Shown: positions 28,341 to 38,421 of the stretch, piece after piece | Position numbering within the stretch: the stretch's first letter is position 1 | Layout: the number at the start of each line of letters is the position of its first letter | Origin: Saccharomycopsis phalli | Lineage: Eukaryota > Ascomycota > Saccharomycetes > Ascoideales > Saccharomycopsidaceae | NCBI GenBank assembly: GCA_020342235.1 | Contig: CP073214.1 | Span: forward strand, 1,798,001 to 1,862,000 | DNA: 64,000 nucleotides | Direction of reading: 5' to 3' | Made by a program: the position numbers and the translations under genes | The notes under the pieces: generated by a model | Seen by the model: only the letters and a program-made list of their open reading frames with translations | The model's database searches: none | Told to the model about the DNA's origin: nothing

Positions 28341-28844
28341 GTAATTATCTCTATCTTCCAATTACCTCCGTTTTTAATCACCTCCGTTTTTAATCACCTA
28401 TCTTAATCAGTTTTGTCAATATGGTAATCCAGGACTGTATTCGCCTATGATCCAATTTGTTCTGGGGCTTGATTCTGAGGCTATGTATTTGCCTGCTTTC
28501 TATTTGATTCTCTATAACGTTTGCTATTCGAGTTTCTCCGTATCCTTTCGATTCGTATCCAATAATCTCCTACAAGATTTGCAGTGTTTTTCTCCCCGTT
28601 TTCTTGGTGTGGGGTGGGAATGCCGTGCAGATTTTCATGCCTCTAAGATAAAATGAGGTAAGCAAATAGATACTACGTCATGTGTCACGGATCTGGACGG
28701 TAACTTATTCAGCAATGGAGAACAGTCTGTACGTTGGATGAGTTGAAATAGTGATGAATAGTGATGAATAGTGATGAATACTCAATAAATACTCAATAAA
28801 TACTGAATGACAACATATATACTAAATAATTCCAAAATATATAC

Positions 28845-28960
28845 TGACGCCAAATATATACTGATGCCAAATATATACTGATGCCAAATATATACTGATG
28901 CCAAATAATACTGAATACTAAAATATATACCAATGCCAAAATACTGATGCATACTGATGC
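28845..28960. repeat. CAAATATATACTGATGC tandem array
   Basis: About six imperfect copies of a 17-bp unit, shifting to CAAAATACTGATGCATACTG at the end. Confidence 0.75.
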
Positions 28961-29185
28961 CAAAACCAATGTTACATACGTTTCACCGTGAAAATAACAC
29001 TACAGCCGCAATATGCTCATACGAATATTCATCTAGCATAGACGTTTGGCACGAATATTATATACAACAACATATTTATGCTTTCCATCTGACCACGTTT
29101 ATCATAACCTTCAAGGTGCTTTCTGTACATATAAATATCTCCCCACACCCATTAACCTTATATCTTGCCTTCTACCATCCTCCCT

Positions 29186-30034
29186 TTACATCCTCCCTCC
29201 CTCCTCCCTCCTGATTCGTCCTCCGTCCATCATCCTTCTCCACTCCTCATCACTCTTGCTGCCACCCACCAACTTCGCCACCTCAAACTGCAACCCAATG
29301 AAATCCTGCCGCCTCAACACATTGTCCCGCCTCCACCTCTCGCGCTTCTCCTCCTCCCGCACAATCCCCTCCTGATCTCCAATCTCACGCGACTTGGCCA
29401 ATTGGTCCTCGGTCAACACAAGCAACGAAAAACGCAACTCCGTCGACTTGAAGCTGCCAATCCGCCGCTGAATAACCTCGGAAAGCGTGCCCTGGTGCCG
29501 GATCGGACCCATCTGGAGCCCGTCCAACTCATATACTTGGCCGTGCTTCGGAATGTACCCCACAAAATGGTACAATCCGTCGTCGTCGGAATCGCGCCCG
29601 TGGGGCTCCGGACCACCTTCAAACGGGTTCGGCGCGCTGAAGGAGTTGTGCACCGTGCGCAACAACTCGCTATTGGTCATTGTTTCGCCCTTGAGCGCCG
29701 GGTCAAAGCTGCTGGTGAACAGCTTGAAGTTGCGCAATTCGTCGCCAATATCGACGTCGTCGCAGTTCAAAAGCACATTGAGAACTGCCTGGGTGGCACA
29801 CGCGTTCTGGATGAGCTGCTGGGCGAAATACAAGCCGCTCTGGGCGTCTAACTCGCCCTGGATTGCTGGGGCCTTTGAGTAGTACTTAAAGAGGAAAATC
29901 ACGCCGTAGACGGGAGAAACCGCAGACAAGTCGTCCAACGAGTACAAGTCGTCGCACTGGACGCCACGGACTCCGAAATCGGCAATGAGCTGCGTGAAAA
30001 CCGCGGGATCCGAGTCAAGGGTATTCCACGACAT
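29186..30034 (-). CDS. UCHL5/UCH37-type ubiquitin C-terminal hydrolase
   Basis: A 282-residue cysteine protease of the UCH (C12) family. The catalytic Cys lies in NACATQAVLNVLLN (about residue 84), the His in LYHFVGYIP (about 164) and the Asp in VYELDGLQ (about 179). The opening WNTLDSDPAVFTQLIADFGV is typical. After the catalytic domain there is a C-terminal extension of about 70 residues, longer than in S. cerevisiae Yuh1, and rich in Arg/Glu helix (EEEKRERWRRDNVLRRQDFI). That fits UCHL5 or fission-yeast Uch2, which bind the proteasome through Rpn13 and trim ubiquitin chains. I start at 30034 because the in-frame ATG at 30079 adds residues unlike the family. It diverges from SOD1 across 306 bp. 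Confidence 0.85.
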   Translation of the reverse strand: MSWNTLDSDPAVFTQLIADFGVRGVQCDDLYSLDDLSAVSPVYGVIFLFKYYSKAPAIQGELDAQSGLYFAQQLIQNACATQAVLNVLLNCDDVDIGDELRNFKLFTSSFDPALKGETMTNSELLRTVHNSFSAPNPFEGGPEPHGRDSDDDGLYHFVGYIPKHGQVYELDGLQMGPIRHQGTLSEVIQRRIGSFKSTELRFSLLVLTEDQLAKSREIGDQEGIVREEEKRERWRRDNVLRRQDFIGLQFEVAKLVGGSKSDEEWRRMMDGGRIRREEGGRM

Positions 30035-30340
30035 GGAACCTTGGACATTTTGCGCTCGGCTATATACAGTCACGTGCAATAGGCTAACTGATTACGTCAG
30101 CGCGATCCCCGCATCACGTGTGCGGGTTGAATCTGGCAATAAGTGCTCAAGGGTTTAGCAGGCTACGGGAAATTTTTTTTTTCTGATTCTTCTGGGGTTT
30201 TGCGTCGCTGATTGTCGAAAAGTGCAGAGTTTTCCGGTGCCCAGACCGGGTTCCGGCGAGTCTGGGCCAGCATTAGTCAACAATCGGGTAACTCCAGGGA
30301 GATGATAAAATGGCAACGTTGTCTCCCGAATTTCAAAAAC
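30035..30340. promoter_or_regulatory. Divergent promoter UCHL5-type gene / SOD1 with two CACGTG boxes
   Basis: CACGTG at 30071-30076 (TCACGTGC) and 30115-30120 (TCACGTGT), 37 and 81 bp before the hydrolase ATG. A TATATA lies at 30060-30065. No other gene fits here. Confidence 0.5.
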
Positions 30341-31087
30341 ATGGTTAACGCAGGTGAGTAGTTGGTGAGGTGAGATGAGGTATGGATAGAGTAAGGTCAA
30401 TGATAATGACAGTGATAATGACAATGACAGTGATAATGACAATGACAATGACAATGACGGTTAATATGACAATAGTCAGGGTCAATGATCAAGGTCGATG
30501 GTCAATGGCCAATGGTCAATTTCTTCTGGCATTGACTTAATTGCTTCAATTGACCTAATTGCTTCAATTGTTTTATTGTCTTTGCCTTTCCTTCCTTCCT
30601 TCCTTGCTCCAATCAACATTTCAAACTAACTCTAGTCGCTGTTCTTAGAGGAGACGCCGGAGTATCTGGCGTAGTACACTTTACCCAAGAAAAGGAAAAC
30701 GAGCCAACCACAATCTCGTGGAAAATCACCGGAAACGACGCCAATGCCAAGCGCGGATTCCACATCCACCAGTTTGGCGACAACACCAACGGATGTACTT
30801 CCGCTGGTCCACACTTTAACCCATTTGGAAAGACCCATGGAGCTCCAGAAGACGACGTGAGACACGTTGGTGACTTGGGAAATGTCACCACCGATGCCAA
30901 AGGTGTTGCCGAGGGATCTACCAAGGACTCGTTGGTCAAGTTGATTGGCCCATACTCGATTCTCGGGCGTACTGTGGTTGTCCACGGAGGAACCGACGAC
31001 TTGGGAAAGGGTGGTCATGCCGACAGTTTGAAGACTGGAAATGCCGGTGGCAGACCAGCTTGTGGTGTCATTGGTATTTCCGACTAG
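30341..31087 (+). CDS. SOD1: Cu/Zn superoxide dismutase, one intron
   Basis: Exons 30341-30353 and 30636-31087 encode 154 residues, the standard fungal length. Only MVNA and one base of the fifth codon lie in exon 1. Copper ligands are in GFHIHQFGD and the distal HVGDLG and VVVHGGTDD histidines; the zinc loop is [21 protein letters not shown]. The disulfide cysteines lie in [10 protein letters not shown] and RPACGVIG. It removes superoxide in the cytosol and intermembrane space after Ccs1 loads copper. The gene is strongly conserved and looks intact. In S. cerevisiae the copper-fist factor Ace1 helps control SOD1; a copper-fist gene lies at 2826, but I see no clear Ace1 site here. Confidence 0.97.
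30354..30635 (+). other. 282-nt intron of SOD1
   Basis: Donor GTGAGT at 30354, branch ACTAAC at 30625-30630, acceptor TAG at 30633-30635, with 6 nt from branch A to the final G. The interior holds a GACAATGACAGTGATAAT tandem array (about 30400-30460) and GGTCAATG repeats, unlike the three very short introns elsewhere. Confidence 0.92.
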
Positions 31088-31847
31088 TTTTTGCTAGCTG
31101 TGGAAGGTAAATAATGCTTGTACCAAATATATAACGTATATTTCCAGGAAATGTAGCTGGAGGGGTAGTAATATGTCTAGTCAGTTAGTTTGTCAATATT
31201 ATGTCTACAAGCCTGTCTGTCTTTATAATTGCTCCATTCCTGTTTCCTTTATTTATTATATTCATTTGTCCTTATTTATCCAACTCAATTTGCCACATTC
31301 TGCCATCCTATTGTTGTTTGTTCCAGTAGCGTCTCGACTAGCCGTTTATAGAAAGCTGCATCTCAGATAAGACTTTTGACAATTGACCGTTTAGCCAACC
31401 GACCAATAATCAACCGGTATCAACCAATAATAACAATAATCCAATAGTCCAATAGTCCAATTATCCAATTATCCAATAATCCAATTATCCTAATCCCAAT
31501 CACAATCCCAACACTGGGCTAATCCCACTTAATCAGCCTTAACAACAATTCATTAGTACCAGCCAAAATATGCCCACATGGATCCTCGAAACGTGCCAAA
31601 ATAAACGAAAAACCGTGCAATTGTCTTGGATCAATGCCCTACACCATGTAAATATACTGTAGAAAATAAATCTGTCCAATAAAAACCAACAATATAACCA
31701 CCAATATATAAAATCCCAAAATATAAAATCCCAAAATTCCACCATTGTAATATGTATACTAAAGCACAACCTAGATGCTCAATCTTTTCTCACCTTCATC
31801 CGCTCGGAAAACCACACAGCACCCTTTTATTACTATGGCCACACACC
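31088..31847. other. SOD1 to Inp2-like intergenic region
   Basis: No gene. CCAATAGTCCAATTATCC-type short repeats at about 31430-31500 and CAATATATAAAATCCCAAA repeats at about 31700-31735. Confidence 0.6.
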
Positions 31848-33797
31848 ATGTCAAAACGCCATTCCACGACGACTTACAGTAGTAGCAATCACACCATTCT
31901 TTCGTCAACAGACTTTTTGTCCGACTACGGCATAGATGACAAGCCCCAGTACCAAATTGTCCAGAGCATGGACTTGTTCTTGAACGAGTTGTTGATCCTT
32001 AATATCAAGACAAACTTGGCGTTGGCTGACTTCTACGACCAGTTCAGCTACAATACAATCGTTTCAGAGCTTCTCAACCACCAGGTCCTCGTGTCGCGAT
32101 ACCGACAAGAAAAGAGGGGTACTGCAAACATCGACAATGGGATCCTCTTGGAACCAAGGAAAACTCCTACTAGACGCCGCTACAACGTCTCCCAGACCAT
32201 CCAGCATAACGTCACGCCAATTGCAAACTACAATGGAAAGATCGTCTTCATATACCTCCAACTCATATACCTAGCCAAGACCCCAGTCACGCGGTTTTCA
32301 AAGTCAATGGCCCTCTTCTTCATCTCCCGTCTTTTCGCATTGGTGTACAACAAATACGTCTTCTCCTTGGCATCCCAGGGAAAAGTATTGGCTCTTGCCG
32401 ACAGCTTCTTCTCCACCAACAAGCAGCTCGACGTGGTATTCCAAAAGTCCATCTTCAAAATCAAGGAATTCAAGCTCTTTGACTCAGCTCAACCGTTCAA
32501 CGGCGTCGGAACATACCTTCTTCCTCCCACACCCGACTCCTCCGTCCAGCTCAGCTTGGTGATTTATTTGCAGGAGACTTTGAAGCTGCTCATCCACCAC
32601 CTCATAACGTCCTTGGCCGATCTCATTGCAATATTCCGGCAATTCAATCTCCTAGTTCCTTCGGTGTTGATCAACTACTCCAAGATCTACTCCGTCGACT
32701 TGTCACTTCTCGTGAAATCCTTGGCGAAATTCATCGTGCCCCAGGGCGATATCCCGCTAAAGCCCTTGTCTCTCACCCCAAAGACTGAAAGAGAACCGGA
32801 AAATGACATCTTGTTCGACTTGCAGTCGTTCTTCCAGGACTTTCATCTGCTACGCAAGTTCTACTTAATCCTCTGGCTTATACTCATCAATCACTCCCAA
32901 ACCGACAAACCCTCGGAGAATCATACCCAGCATGACATGTCCCTCATGGAGAATATTATCCAGTTGCTCTTTTCCTTGTCTCCTTCCTCCTCATCTTGCA
33001 CGTCCTTGACCGATCTTCTCTTTTCTACATTCACCAACATGTCTTCTTTCTTCAAAACATCCCTCTCACTGCTAGACAATTACCTCTCATATAGCTCGCT
33101 CAAGGTCCATTCAGTCCCTCATACCTCCCTACAGCCTACCTGTCTCAACAAGTTGGCTCTAAAGTTAAACAAAATAAACTACAAGTTGCTCAACCTACCG
33201 GAAACCGAATCCAACTTGGCCAACATCGAGTCCGACTTGTCCACAATCCTTGCCGATTTCCAGTCCACGCTTGCTAAGCGAAACTCAAAGCCGCTGGCCC
33301 TTGCTGAAAAGCGCAAGTCACTTCCAGTTGGATCAAAATTCAGCATGCTATCTCCAACATCGTCGGTCTCGTCATTCAATCAATCCCTGTCCTCGGTCGC
33401 ATCTTCTCCAGTATGCTCAAACTACAAGCATCTCAGCACCGGTTTACAGTTCTCCTTGCTCAAAATCGAAGAGGAGCAGCCCACTGACACAAAAGTCGTA
33501 TCCTATGACGACAATTACCTTGGAATTTATCCTTCGACTTTTACAGATGAGAAACTCTTTACTACCAATCTTAGTGACGAAGAGGCACACGAACAGAAAC
33601 TCTCAGAACTGCAGTTCAAGCTCCAATTGAACTCCACAATGCAGAAAATCGCCAGTCAGCAAAGTGCCTTGAAGAGTTCCTTGGACCCTCCTCTACAGCC
33701 TCAAAAGGCTCAAATTAATACCAACGACAATTCAGCCAACGACAAATTTATTAACAAGCAAAGCTTCTTGGCTGAATTGAAACAATCCATTAATTAA
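31848..33797 (+). CDS. INP2: Inp2-like peroxisomal myosin receptor (vezatin-like)
   Basis: A 649-residue protein with no catalytic motif. The middle (about residues 160-215, FSKSMALFFISRLFALVYNK and flanks) is hydrophobic and could be membrane-associated. The C-terminus carries LSDEEAHEQKLSELQFKLQL, a helix, and ends with SFLAELKQS. As I recall, S. cerevisiae Inp2 has the same C-terminal order: LSDNELRRKL, a helix, then PFLYELKGLL. Inp2 is the peroxisomal membrane receptor for Myo2 and moves peroxisomes to the bud. I start at 31848 (MSKRHSTTTYSS); the open frame reaches back 32 codons. The long middle diverges fast, so the call rests mainly on the C-terminal pattern, length and overall layout. 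A different fungal-specific protein remains possible. Confidence 0.55.
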   Translation: MSKRHSTTTYSSSNHTILSSTDFLSDYGIDDKPQYQIVQSMDLFLNELLILNIKTNLALADFYDQFSYNTIVSELLNHQVLVSRYRQEKRGTANIDNGILLEPRKTPTRRRYNVSQTIQHNVTPIANYNGKIVFIYLQLIYLAKTPVTRFSKSMALFFISRLFALVYNKYVFSLASQGKVLALADSFFSTNKQLDVVFQKSIFKIKEFKLFDSAQPFNGVGTYLLPPTPDSSVQLSLVIYLQETLKLLIHHLITSLADLIAIFRQFNLLVPSVLINYSKIYSVDLSLLVKSLAKFIVPQGDIPLKPLSLTPKTEREPENDILFDLQSFFQDFHLLRKFYLILWLILINHSQTDKPSENHTQHDMSLMENIIQLLFSLSPSSSSCTSLTDLLFSTFTNMSSFFKTSLSLLDNYLSYSSLKVHSVPHTSLQPTCLNKLALKLNKINYKLLNLPETESNLANIESDLSTILADFQSTLAKRNSKPLALAEKRKSLPVGSKFSMLSPTSSVSSFNQSLSSVASSPVCSNYKHLSTGLQFSLLKIEEEQPTDTKVVSYDDNYLGIYPSTFTDEKLFTTNLSDEEAHEQKLSELQFKLQLNSTMQKIASQQSALKSSLDPPLQPQKAQINTNDNSANDKFINKQSFLAELKQSIN

Positions 33798-34180
33798 CTA
33801 GTTGTATTATATATTTCGTTTCGCTTTATAATTGCTCGATATTTCTATACTGTGCCTGGGGCAATAAGAACTACTGGAGGGCTATTTGTATTTTGCTAGT
33901 TTCTATTATGGTCGGTCTATAATAAATATTCACGACATTTATATTATAAAATATTGTTTATAAGTAATATATTCCAAGAATTATGATCATCTTCGTGCAG
34001 TTTAGATCTGGAATCTACTATACAAGTACATATTGTCCTAATACATCCTAACATTACTTATATGTCCGGATGTAATGTCAACAGCGTGCTCTTAGCATAT
34101 TTCATATCCATCCGAACACCTATATGATGTTCGGGTGGTTCATATTTCTTGTCCATCTAGTCTAATAAAAAATTTACTTT
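33798..34180. other. Region between Inp2-like gene and solo LTR
   Basis: A/T-rich with no gene or clear repeat. It ends in the first copy of the ACTTT target-site duplication at 34176-34180. Confidence 0.5.
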
Positions 34181-34621
34181 TGTAACGGGCAATCCCCGGT
34201 ACCTCTCCTTTGGTGCATAGAAGGTACACGTGAATGGCACGTGAAGGCATGCAACAGGCAATGAACAACATGAAGAAGAGCTGAATCCCTAGAACAAGGT
34301 CTAGGCCCTACGAGGATTCACCTTTAAGTTACATTGCACCAAGAGACAGGCTTGCTCCTCCCTATTAAGGATAAAGAAGGTCTAGACCGTCCTAAAAAGG
34401 ATTCTGACGCCTCCACCAGACGCAAGTCAATTGAACACCTCCACCATATAGAATAATATAAATAGCTGGGAAACCTGCTATAAGCTCAACTCACTCTGGG
34501 AGAAATTCCATCTTAGCTTATTATAACAAACATTATTGTAAGCTTCTTCTATCCCCTCGGAATAGTACTTTTATTGAGGTAATACTGAATATCCTGACGA
34601 TTTGGGATATTGACTATTACA
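34181..34621. mobile_element. Solo LTR of an LTR retrotransposon
   Basis: A 441-bp segment beginning TGTAACGGGC and ending ATTACA (TGTAA...TTACA), flanked by ACTTT on both sides (34176-34180 and 34622-34626), a 5-bp target-site duplication. It carries two CACGTG boxes and ends 11 bp before tRNA-Ile. Intact target repeats and ends suggest a fairly young insertion that lost its interior by LTR recombination. Superfamily not assigned; insertion beside a Pol III gene recalls Ty3-like and Ty1-like targeting. Confidence 0.8.
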
Positions 34622-34632
34622 ACTTTCAACAA

Positions 34633-34716
34633 GGTCCCTTGGCCCAGTTGGTTAAGGCGTGGTGCTAATATTTCATTGTTACGCCAAGATCACCAGTTCG
34701 ATCCTGGTAGGGACCA
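34633..34716 (+). tRNA. tRNA-Ile(AAU), second copy with a 10-nt intron
   Basis: The same 84-nt structure as the copy at 17747-17830 on the other strand. The mature part is identical and the intron (TTTCATTGTT) differs by one base. It is followed by TTCTTTTTTT, a strong Pol III terminator. A solo LTR ends just upstream. Confidence 0.94.
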
Positions 34717-34858
34717 TTCTTTTTTTGTGAGTTTAAAGATTTCATTACATATTTATAAGTCTAATGGAATTCAAACGAATTGACATTGTGACCAGCATAT
34801 GTACTACTTTTTAAATCAACAAAGTCTAGATGGTGGCAACTACAGGAAAGTTTAATAT

Positions 34859-36690
34859 AGTAACTAGGATAGGTGTCGGTAAAATAGTAAAATATTTGCT
34901 TGACTATCCAGTCTGACTATTTATACTTAAGGATTCGTTCTCTGTAAAAAGGGAATGGACTTGACTAGAGCATTACCTTTGTGGCAACAGTTTGGGTCAA
35001 GAAGTAGTTCTGAATAGACAATGAATTTAGTCACAAAGTGAAACCCTCCCTTTTTATTACAAAAAGTATTAACAAAGCATGTCTAAGCCATGAACTGGTC
35101 ATGGGAGAATCCCACAGTATTTGGCAAACATATTACGGATGTGCTGTGAACTTGACATACTTCAGATAAGAAAATGAGCCCTGAAAAGCAACCAGAAGCC
35201 GAGAATCAAATCAGCGATTTGAAAATCGAAGCAAACAAGAAACAACAATATGAAAATGACAAAATAAATGTAAACGATGGTACTAATAAAGTTATTGAAA
35301 ATTACACAAAGGACGTATACGAGGGACAAGCGGAAACGGTGAAAGAAGCAAACGAAGAACAAGCAGAAGAGTGTCCAAACACACCAATTGTTACACCTGA
35401 GCCATCTGAAGAAGCAGAGAAACAAGCGAAAATTGATATGGCCATCAGAGACGCTCGAGAAATTACGTGGGATTACCAAGCAAGGTGGAAAAACTTGCCA
35501 GGATTATTAACCTGTCCCGACAGAAACAGATGGAGAAAGGGGCTCGAGAGATTGTTTAAAGATTCGCGAATGGGCAAGGAATTTCAAGGCTGTATTGATG
35601 AAGGCTATCCTGCAGAAACTTTTGGTAAGAACCTTTACGATGGTGAGGCACGTGAGGCATGGTGGGATATTATTAACAAACAAATCGTCAACAACAGAAA
35701 AGTGAATACACAAGGGGTCAAGACATTCCTTGATTTACATTGTAAATTAAGGAAATTTTTGCGAAAAGACTTGACGAAAGAGTTTTGCAAATATGCCAGG
35801 ATGTATAATGACATGACTGATGATTTGACAATAATGGGAGGTGACTGTACTGCGGCCTTGATCAAATCGACTTTTCAGTCGAAGTGTCCGTCAATAACAC
35901 GTGCATTGGACACATTAAAACCAACGGAATTTATCATGATTATTTTCAAAGTGGCACGTCACAAGAAAAACCGCCAAATCTATGGCTCAATCATCCTGGA
36001 TTTCATCGTTCGAGGAGAAAAATTGGACCCAAAGATCATCATCCACAAAGCAAATAGACAAGGCGCCAATACATCAAATCCTTATATGACCGATGAGTTT
36101 AGATTCAAGTGAAAATATGAATCTTAAGAGTCACACGCTGAATCATTGGTAAACTGTAACATGGAAACAACATCTACAACTAAGTCGCTATTGATTCTCG
36201 AAATAAGACTTTCTGTAGGATAAATGTACATGTAAAGGTAATCATAGTATTGACACAATAGTTGACATTCCCTTTGATGGGACCAGAAACTAGCTAGGGC
36301 CGGAGAATTCCATCTATTTCCAAATATCAAGTAGGTGATCCTATTGAAACACTAGCTTTGAACAACATCCACTTGAACTTACTAGCACTAAGTTATCTAG
36401 CCCACAACAGCAATATCAATAATAGCTATACTTTTCTATGTTACGAGAAATCATCAAGATTGGAATGAGAGCATGGGTTTTGTTATAATAACTAGAATAC
36501 GAGTTGGCAAAAATCTAAAATATACTCGCTTGACTATTTACACTTGGAAAAAGGGGACTTGTTCTCTGTAGGAAGTAAATGGGCTTCACTAGACCATTGC
36601 CTATGTGACAAAAGCTTGGATCAGGAAAAAGTCGTGAGAAATGAAATCTCTCGTGCCTTTACACGTTTAGTCTCAAATACAAAAAATAAA
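34859..36690 (+). mobile_element. Decayed LTR element with only a gag-like frame
   Basis: Two related, diverged LTR-like segments in the same orientation, about 34859-35100 and 36481-36690, flank a single open frame at 35174-36112. The two share the order ACTAG(G/A)ATA..G.GT.GG.AAAA, TTGACTATT, TTCTCTGTA..AA...AATGG. The right copy starts TGTTATAATAACTAG. No pol-like region fits in the 1.4-kb interior, so it resembles a non-autonomous element. LTR divergence by eye is large, so the insertion is old. Single LTR fragments of the same family lie at about 52290, 61200, 61350 and 62900. Its edges are approximate. Confidence 0.5.
35174..36112 (+). CDS. Gag-like or orphan protein inside the LTR element
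   Basis: An open frame of 312 codons that looks whole. The first 85 residues are charged and low-complexity (Glu, Lys, Asn, Gln rich). Residues 90-290 look like a folded helical domain with several Trp and Cys (for example REITWDYQARWKNLPGL and EAREAWWDIINKQ). There is no zinc knuckle, protease or polymerase motif. Position between two LTR-like segments suggests a capsid-type gag gene, but no family is recognised. Base composition is more A-rich than in the neighbouring host genes, fitting an element origin. Function is not claimed. Confidence 0.45.
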   Translation: MSPEKQPEAENQISDLKIEANKKQQYENDKINVNDGTNKVIENYTKDVYEGQAETVKEANEEQAEECPNTPIVTPEPSEEAEKQAKIDMAIRDAREITWDYQARWKNLPGLLTCPDRNRWRKGLERLFKDSRMGKEFQGCIDEGYPAETFGKNLYDGEAREAWWDIINKQIVNNRKVNTQGVKTFLDLHCKLRKFLRKDLTKEFCKYARMYNDMTDDLTIMGGDCTAALIKSTFQSKCPSITRALDTLKPTEFIMIIFKVARHKKNRQIYGSIILDFIVRGEKLDPKIIIHKANRQGANTSNPYMTDEFRFK

Positions 36691-36697
36691 AAAGAAA

Positions 36698-36779
36698 CGA
36701 CAACGGCAGGACTCGAACCTGCGCGGGCAAAGCCCAAAAGATTTCTAATCTTTCTCCTTAACCGCTCGGACACGTTGCC
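36698..36779 (-). tRNA. tRNA-Ser(AGA)
   Basis: An 82-nt class II cloverleaf without intron. The acceptor GGCAACG pairs with CGTTGTC, and G is the discriminator. The anticodon loop is TTAGAAA (anticodon AGA, reads UCU and UCC). The long variable arm TGGGCTTTGCCCG is typical of Ser. The T arm has GGTTCGAGTCC. T runs follow on the minus strand. It does not read CUG. Confidence 0.95.
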
Positions 36780-38248
36780 AGCTACAAGCAAAATTTTTCA
36801 GCCCATATTGTGAAGCAGAAATTGAATCGCGGTAAAATTACGAGAGTCACATGATAAGAGATCCTCACATATGTAAAATCAGATCAAAGTGCGACAAATA
36901 TAAATGGTCTGTTGCGATATGCAAATCAATCACTGATACTGAAAATGGACGCAATAATCAGATATATATGTGTAATGTTACAAATATAACCATAAAGACA
37001 CAGGTTTAATAGCATTGTGGCGACGAAATAGCTATAACTTACATACGCTTCTCGACTCAGCATGCTTCTTCTTTTAGTACCGAAGCCAACTCTATACCAG
37101 AAACATGGAGTAATTTGACGTATCATACTTGAATAAATAATCAGTCCATATTTTAGGTTTTTGGCGTATTATTTTTGAGCTATCCAGAATAAATCCAAGT
37201 GCCTTAGGACAGCACTAATCACAAAGTCTAGATGCAAGTGTAAGTATATGATGGATCATTCCTATACAATCTTTGCGCATTACAGCTATTTTAAATACCT
37301 TGTATTTTCCTGTTGTTTAATAAGTATCCGATTTTGGAGCTCAAATCCTTCATCGTATCGATTAAAGACACGCTTTGAGGATTCAATGCATTTAAAATGC
37401 GCCATGCCCAGTTTACTGGCCAAGTTGCATATATGCCGATCCGATAATCAGTATAATGGTCTCATTGATCTTCATCTGATGTATGTTAAGCTAATGTGCC
37501 TGTGGGACATGTTGCTACGACGCTTACTTATGTTATCGTAAGATCTCGGAAAGTTAATTCATGGTCTAAGCGTTGATAAGTAACTCGTATGATCATCGTG
37601 ACGTTTATGCAGACCCGTTGATTCATAGACTCGGGAATATGTCTGCCAATTCTTTGACAAAATGTCTCCTACGTTGTATAGAAATACCTTTTCAAGCCAT
37701 GTCGGAATACTCAATTTTGTTGAAACTTTGCTTGATATAATTTAGTCGTTCTTATGAAATATTGGCACTTTTGCTTCGGTCGTTTTTACAAATGTTGGAA
37801 TCACTTCCTTTTTATTTGAATAGTTGGAAAAAGCGCTATAAGAAACAAAGCCAGTAGAAAATTATTGCACGAAGCAGAAAAATCAGCAAGACAATGTATC
37901 AAAAAGGTATTTGAATACACGATATAACGTCTATTTTCACTATCAACTGTGTCGTAAATCCGCGTACTATTCCAACAGGTCTACTATACAGTAACCATTA
38001 GCAACGTGGAGTCCACAAATATATACATTTGTTGAACATTACTGTTTTAATTCAACCTGGAAATGATGTAGTAACAAAAAAATTTAGACTACTCTGATAT
38101 GATAAGTGCATTTCATCAATAAACGTCAGGCAACGGCCTCTTCATTTAATAAGACTTTTGCTTTATCTAAAACGATTTCAAACACTAGGAAAATATGCTT
38201 ACATAAACAATTTGTCATAGTAAACTGTAATAAAAAAGAAAAAAGAAA
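36780..38248. other. Region between the two tRNA-Ser genes
   Basis: A/T-rich, with no gene I can support. Open frames at 36926-37126 (minus) and 37248-37541 (plus) are short and featureless. Near 37790 TGTTGGAATC resembles a yeast LTR start, but no matching end or target duplication was found. Confidence 0.5.
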
Positions 38249-38330
38249 CGACAACGGCAGGACTCGAACCTGCGCGGGCAAAGCCCAAAAGATTTCTAAT
38301 CTTTCTCCTTAACCGCTCGGACACGTTGCC
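38249..38330 (-). tRNA. tRNA-Ser(AGA), second copy
   Basis: Identical over its 82 nt to the copy at 36698-36779 and on the same strand. The flanks are also alike for about 20-30 bp on each side (CAGTTACAAACAAAATTTT versus CAGCTACAAGCAAAATTTT), so the pair arose by local duplication of about 1.55 kb spacing or by gene conversion. Confidence 0.95.
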
Positions 38331-38421
38331 AGTTACAAACAAAATTTTGTGGGTAGTATTATGACACGGAAATTAAAGGAAATTTGGAATGTATTTTGTA
38401 TTTTTCAATTCATGTTGATAC

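Larger units (their letters stand above)
28021..29185. other. Intergenic region upstream of the F-box gene
   Basis: No gene. It is dominated by tandem repeats: GGTGTATTAGGC units at 28045-28125, the 22-bp minisatellite at 28126-28340, GATGAATAGT at 28752-28780, and CAAATATATACTGATGC at 28845-28960. Confidence 0.65.

Noticed and set aside
30181-30230. An Ace1 copper-response element (GCGTCGCTGA) before SOD1
   Set aside because: It contains GCTGA but the upstream bases do not fit the Ace1 consensus, and it could be chance.
36544-36813. An 89-codon plus-strand frame
   Set aside because: It runs through the complement of tRNA-Ser and an LTR-like segment; GLEPARAKPKRFL is the reverse of the tRNA.
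37790-38060. A Ty1-like LTR starting TGTTGGAATC
   Set aside because: Only the first ten bases resemble the Ty1 start. No matching end, target duplication or second copy was found.
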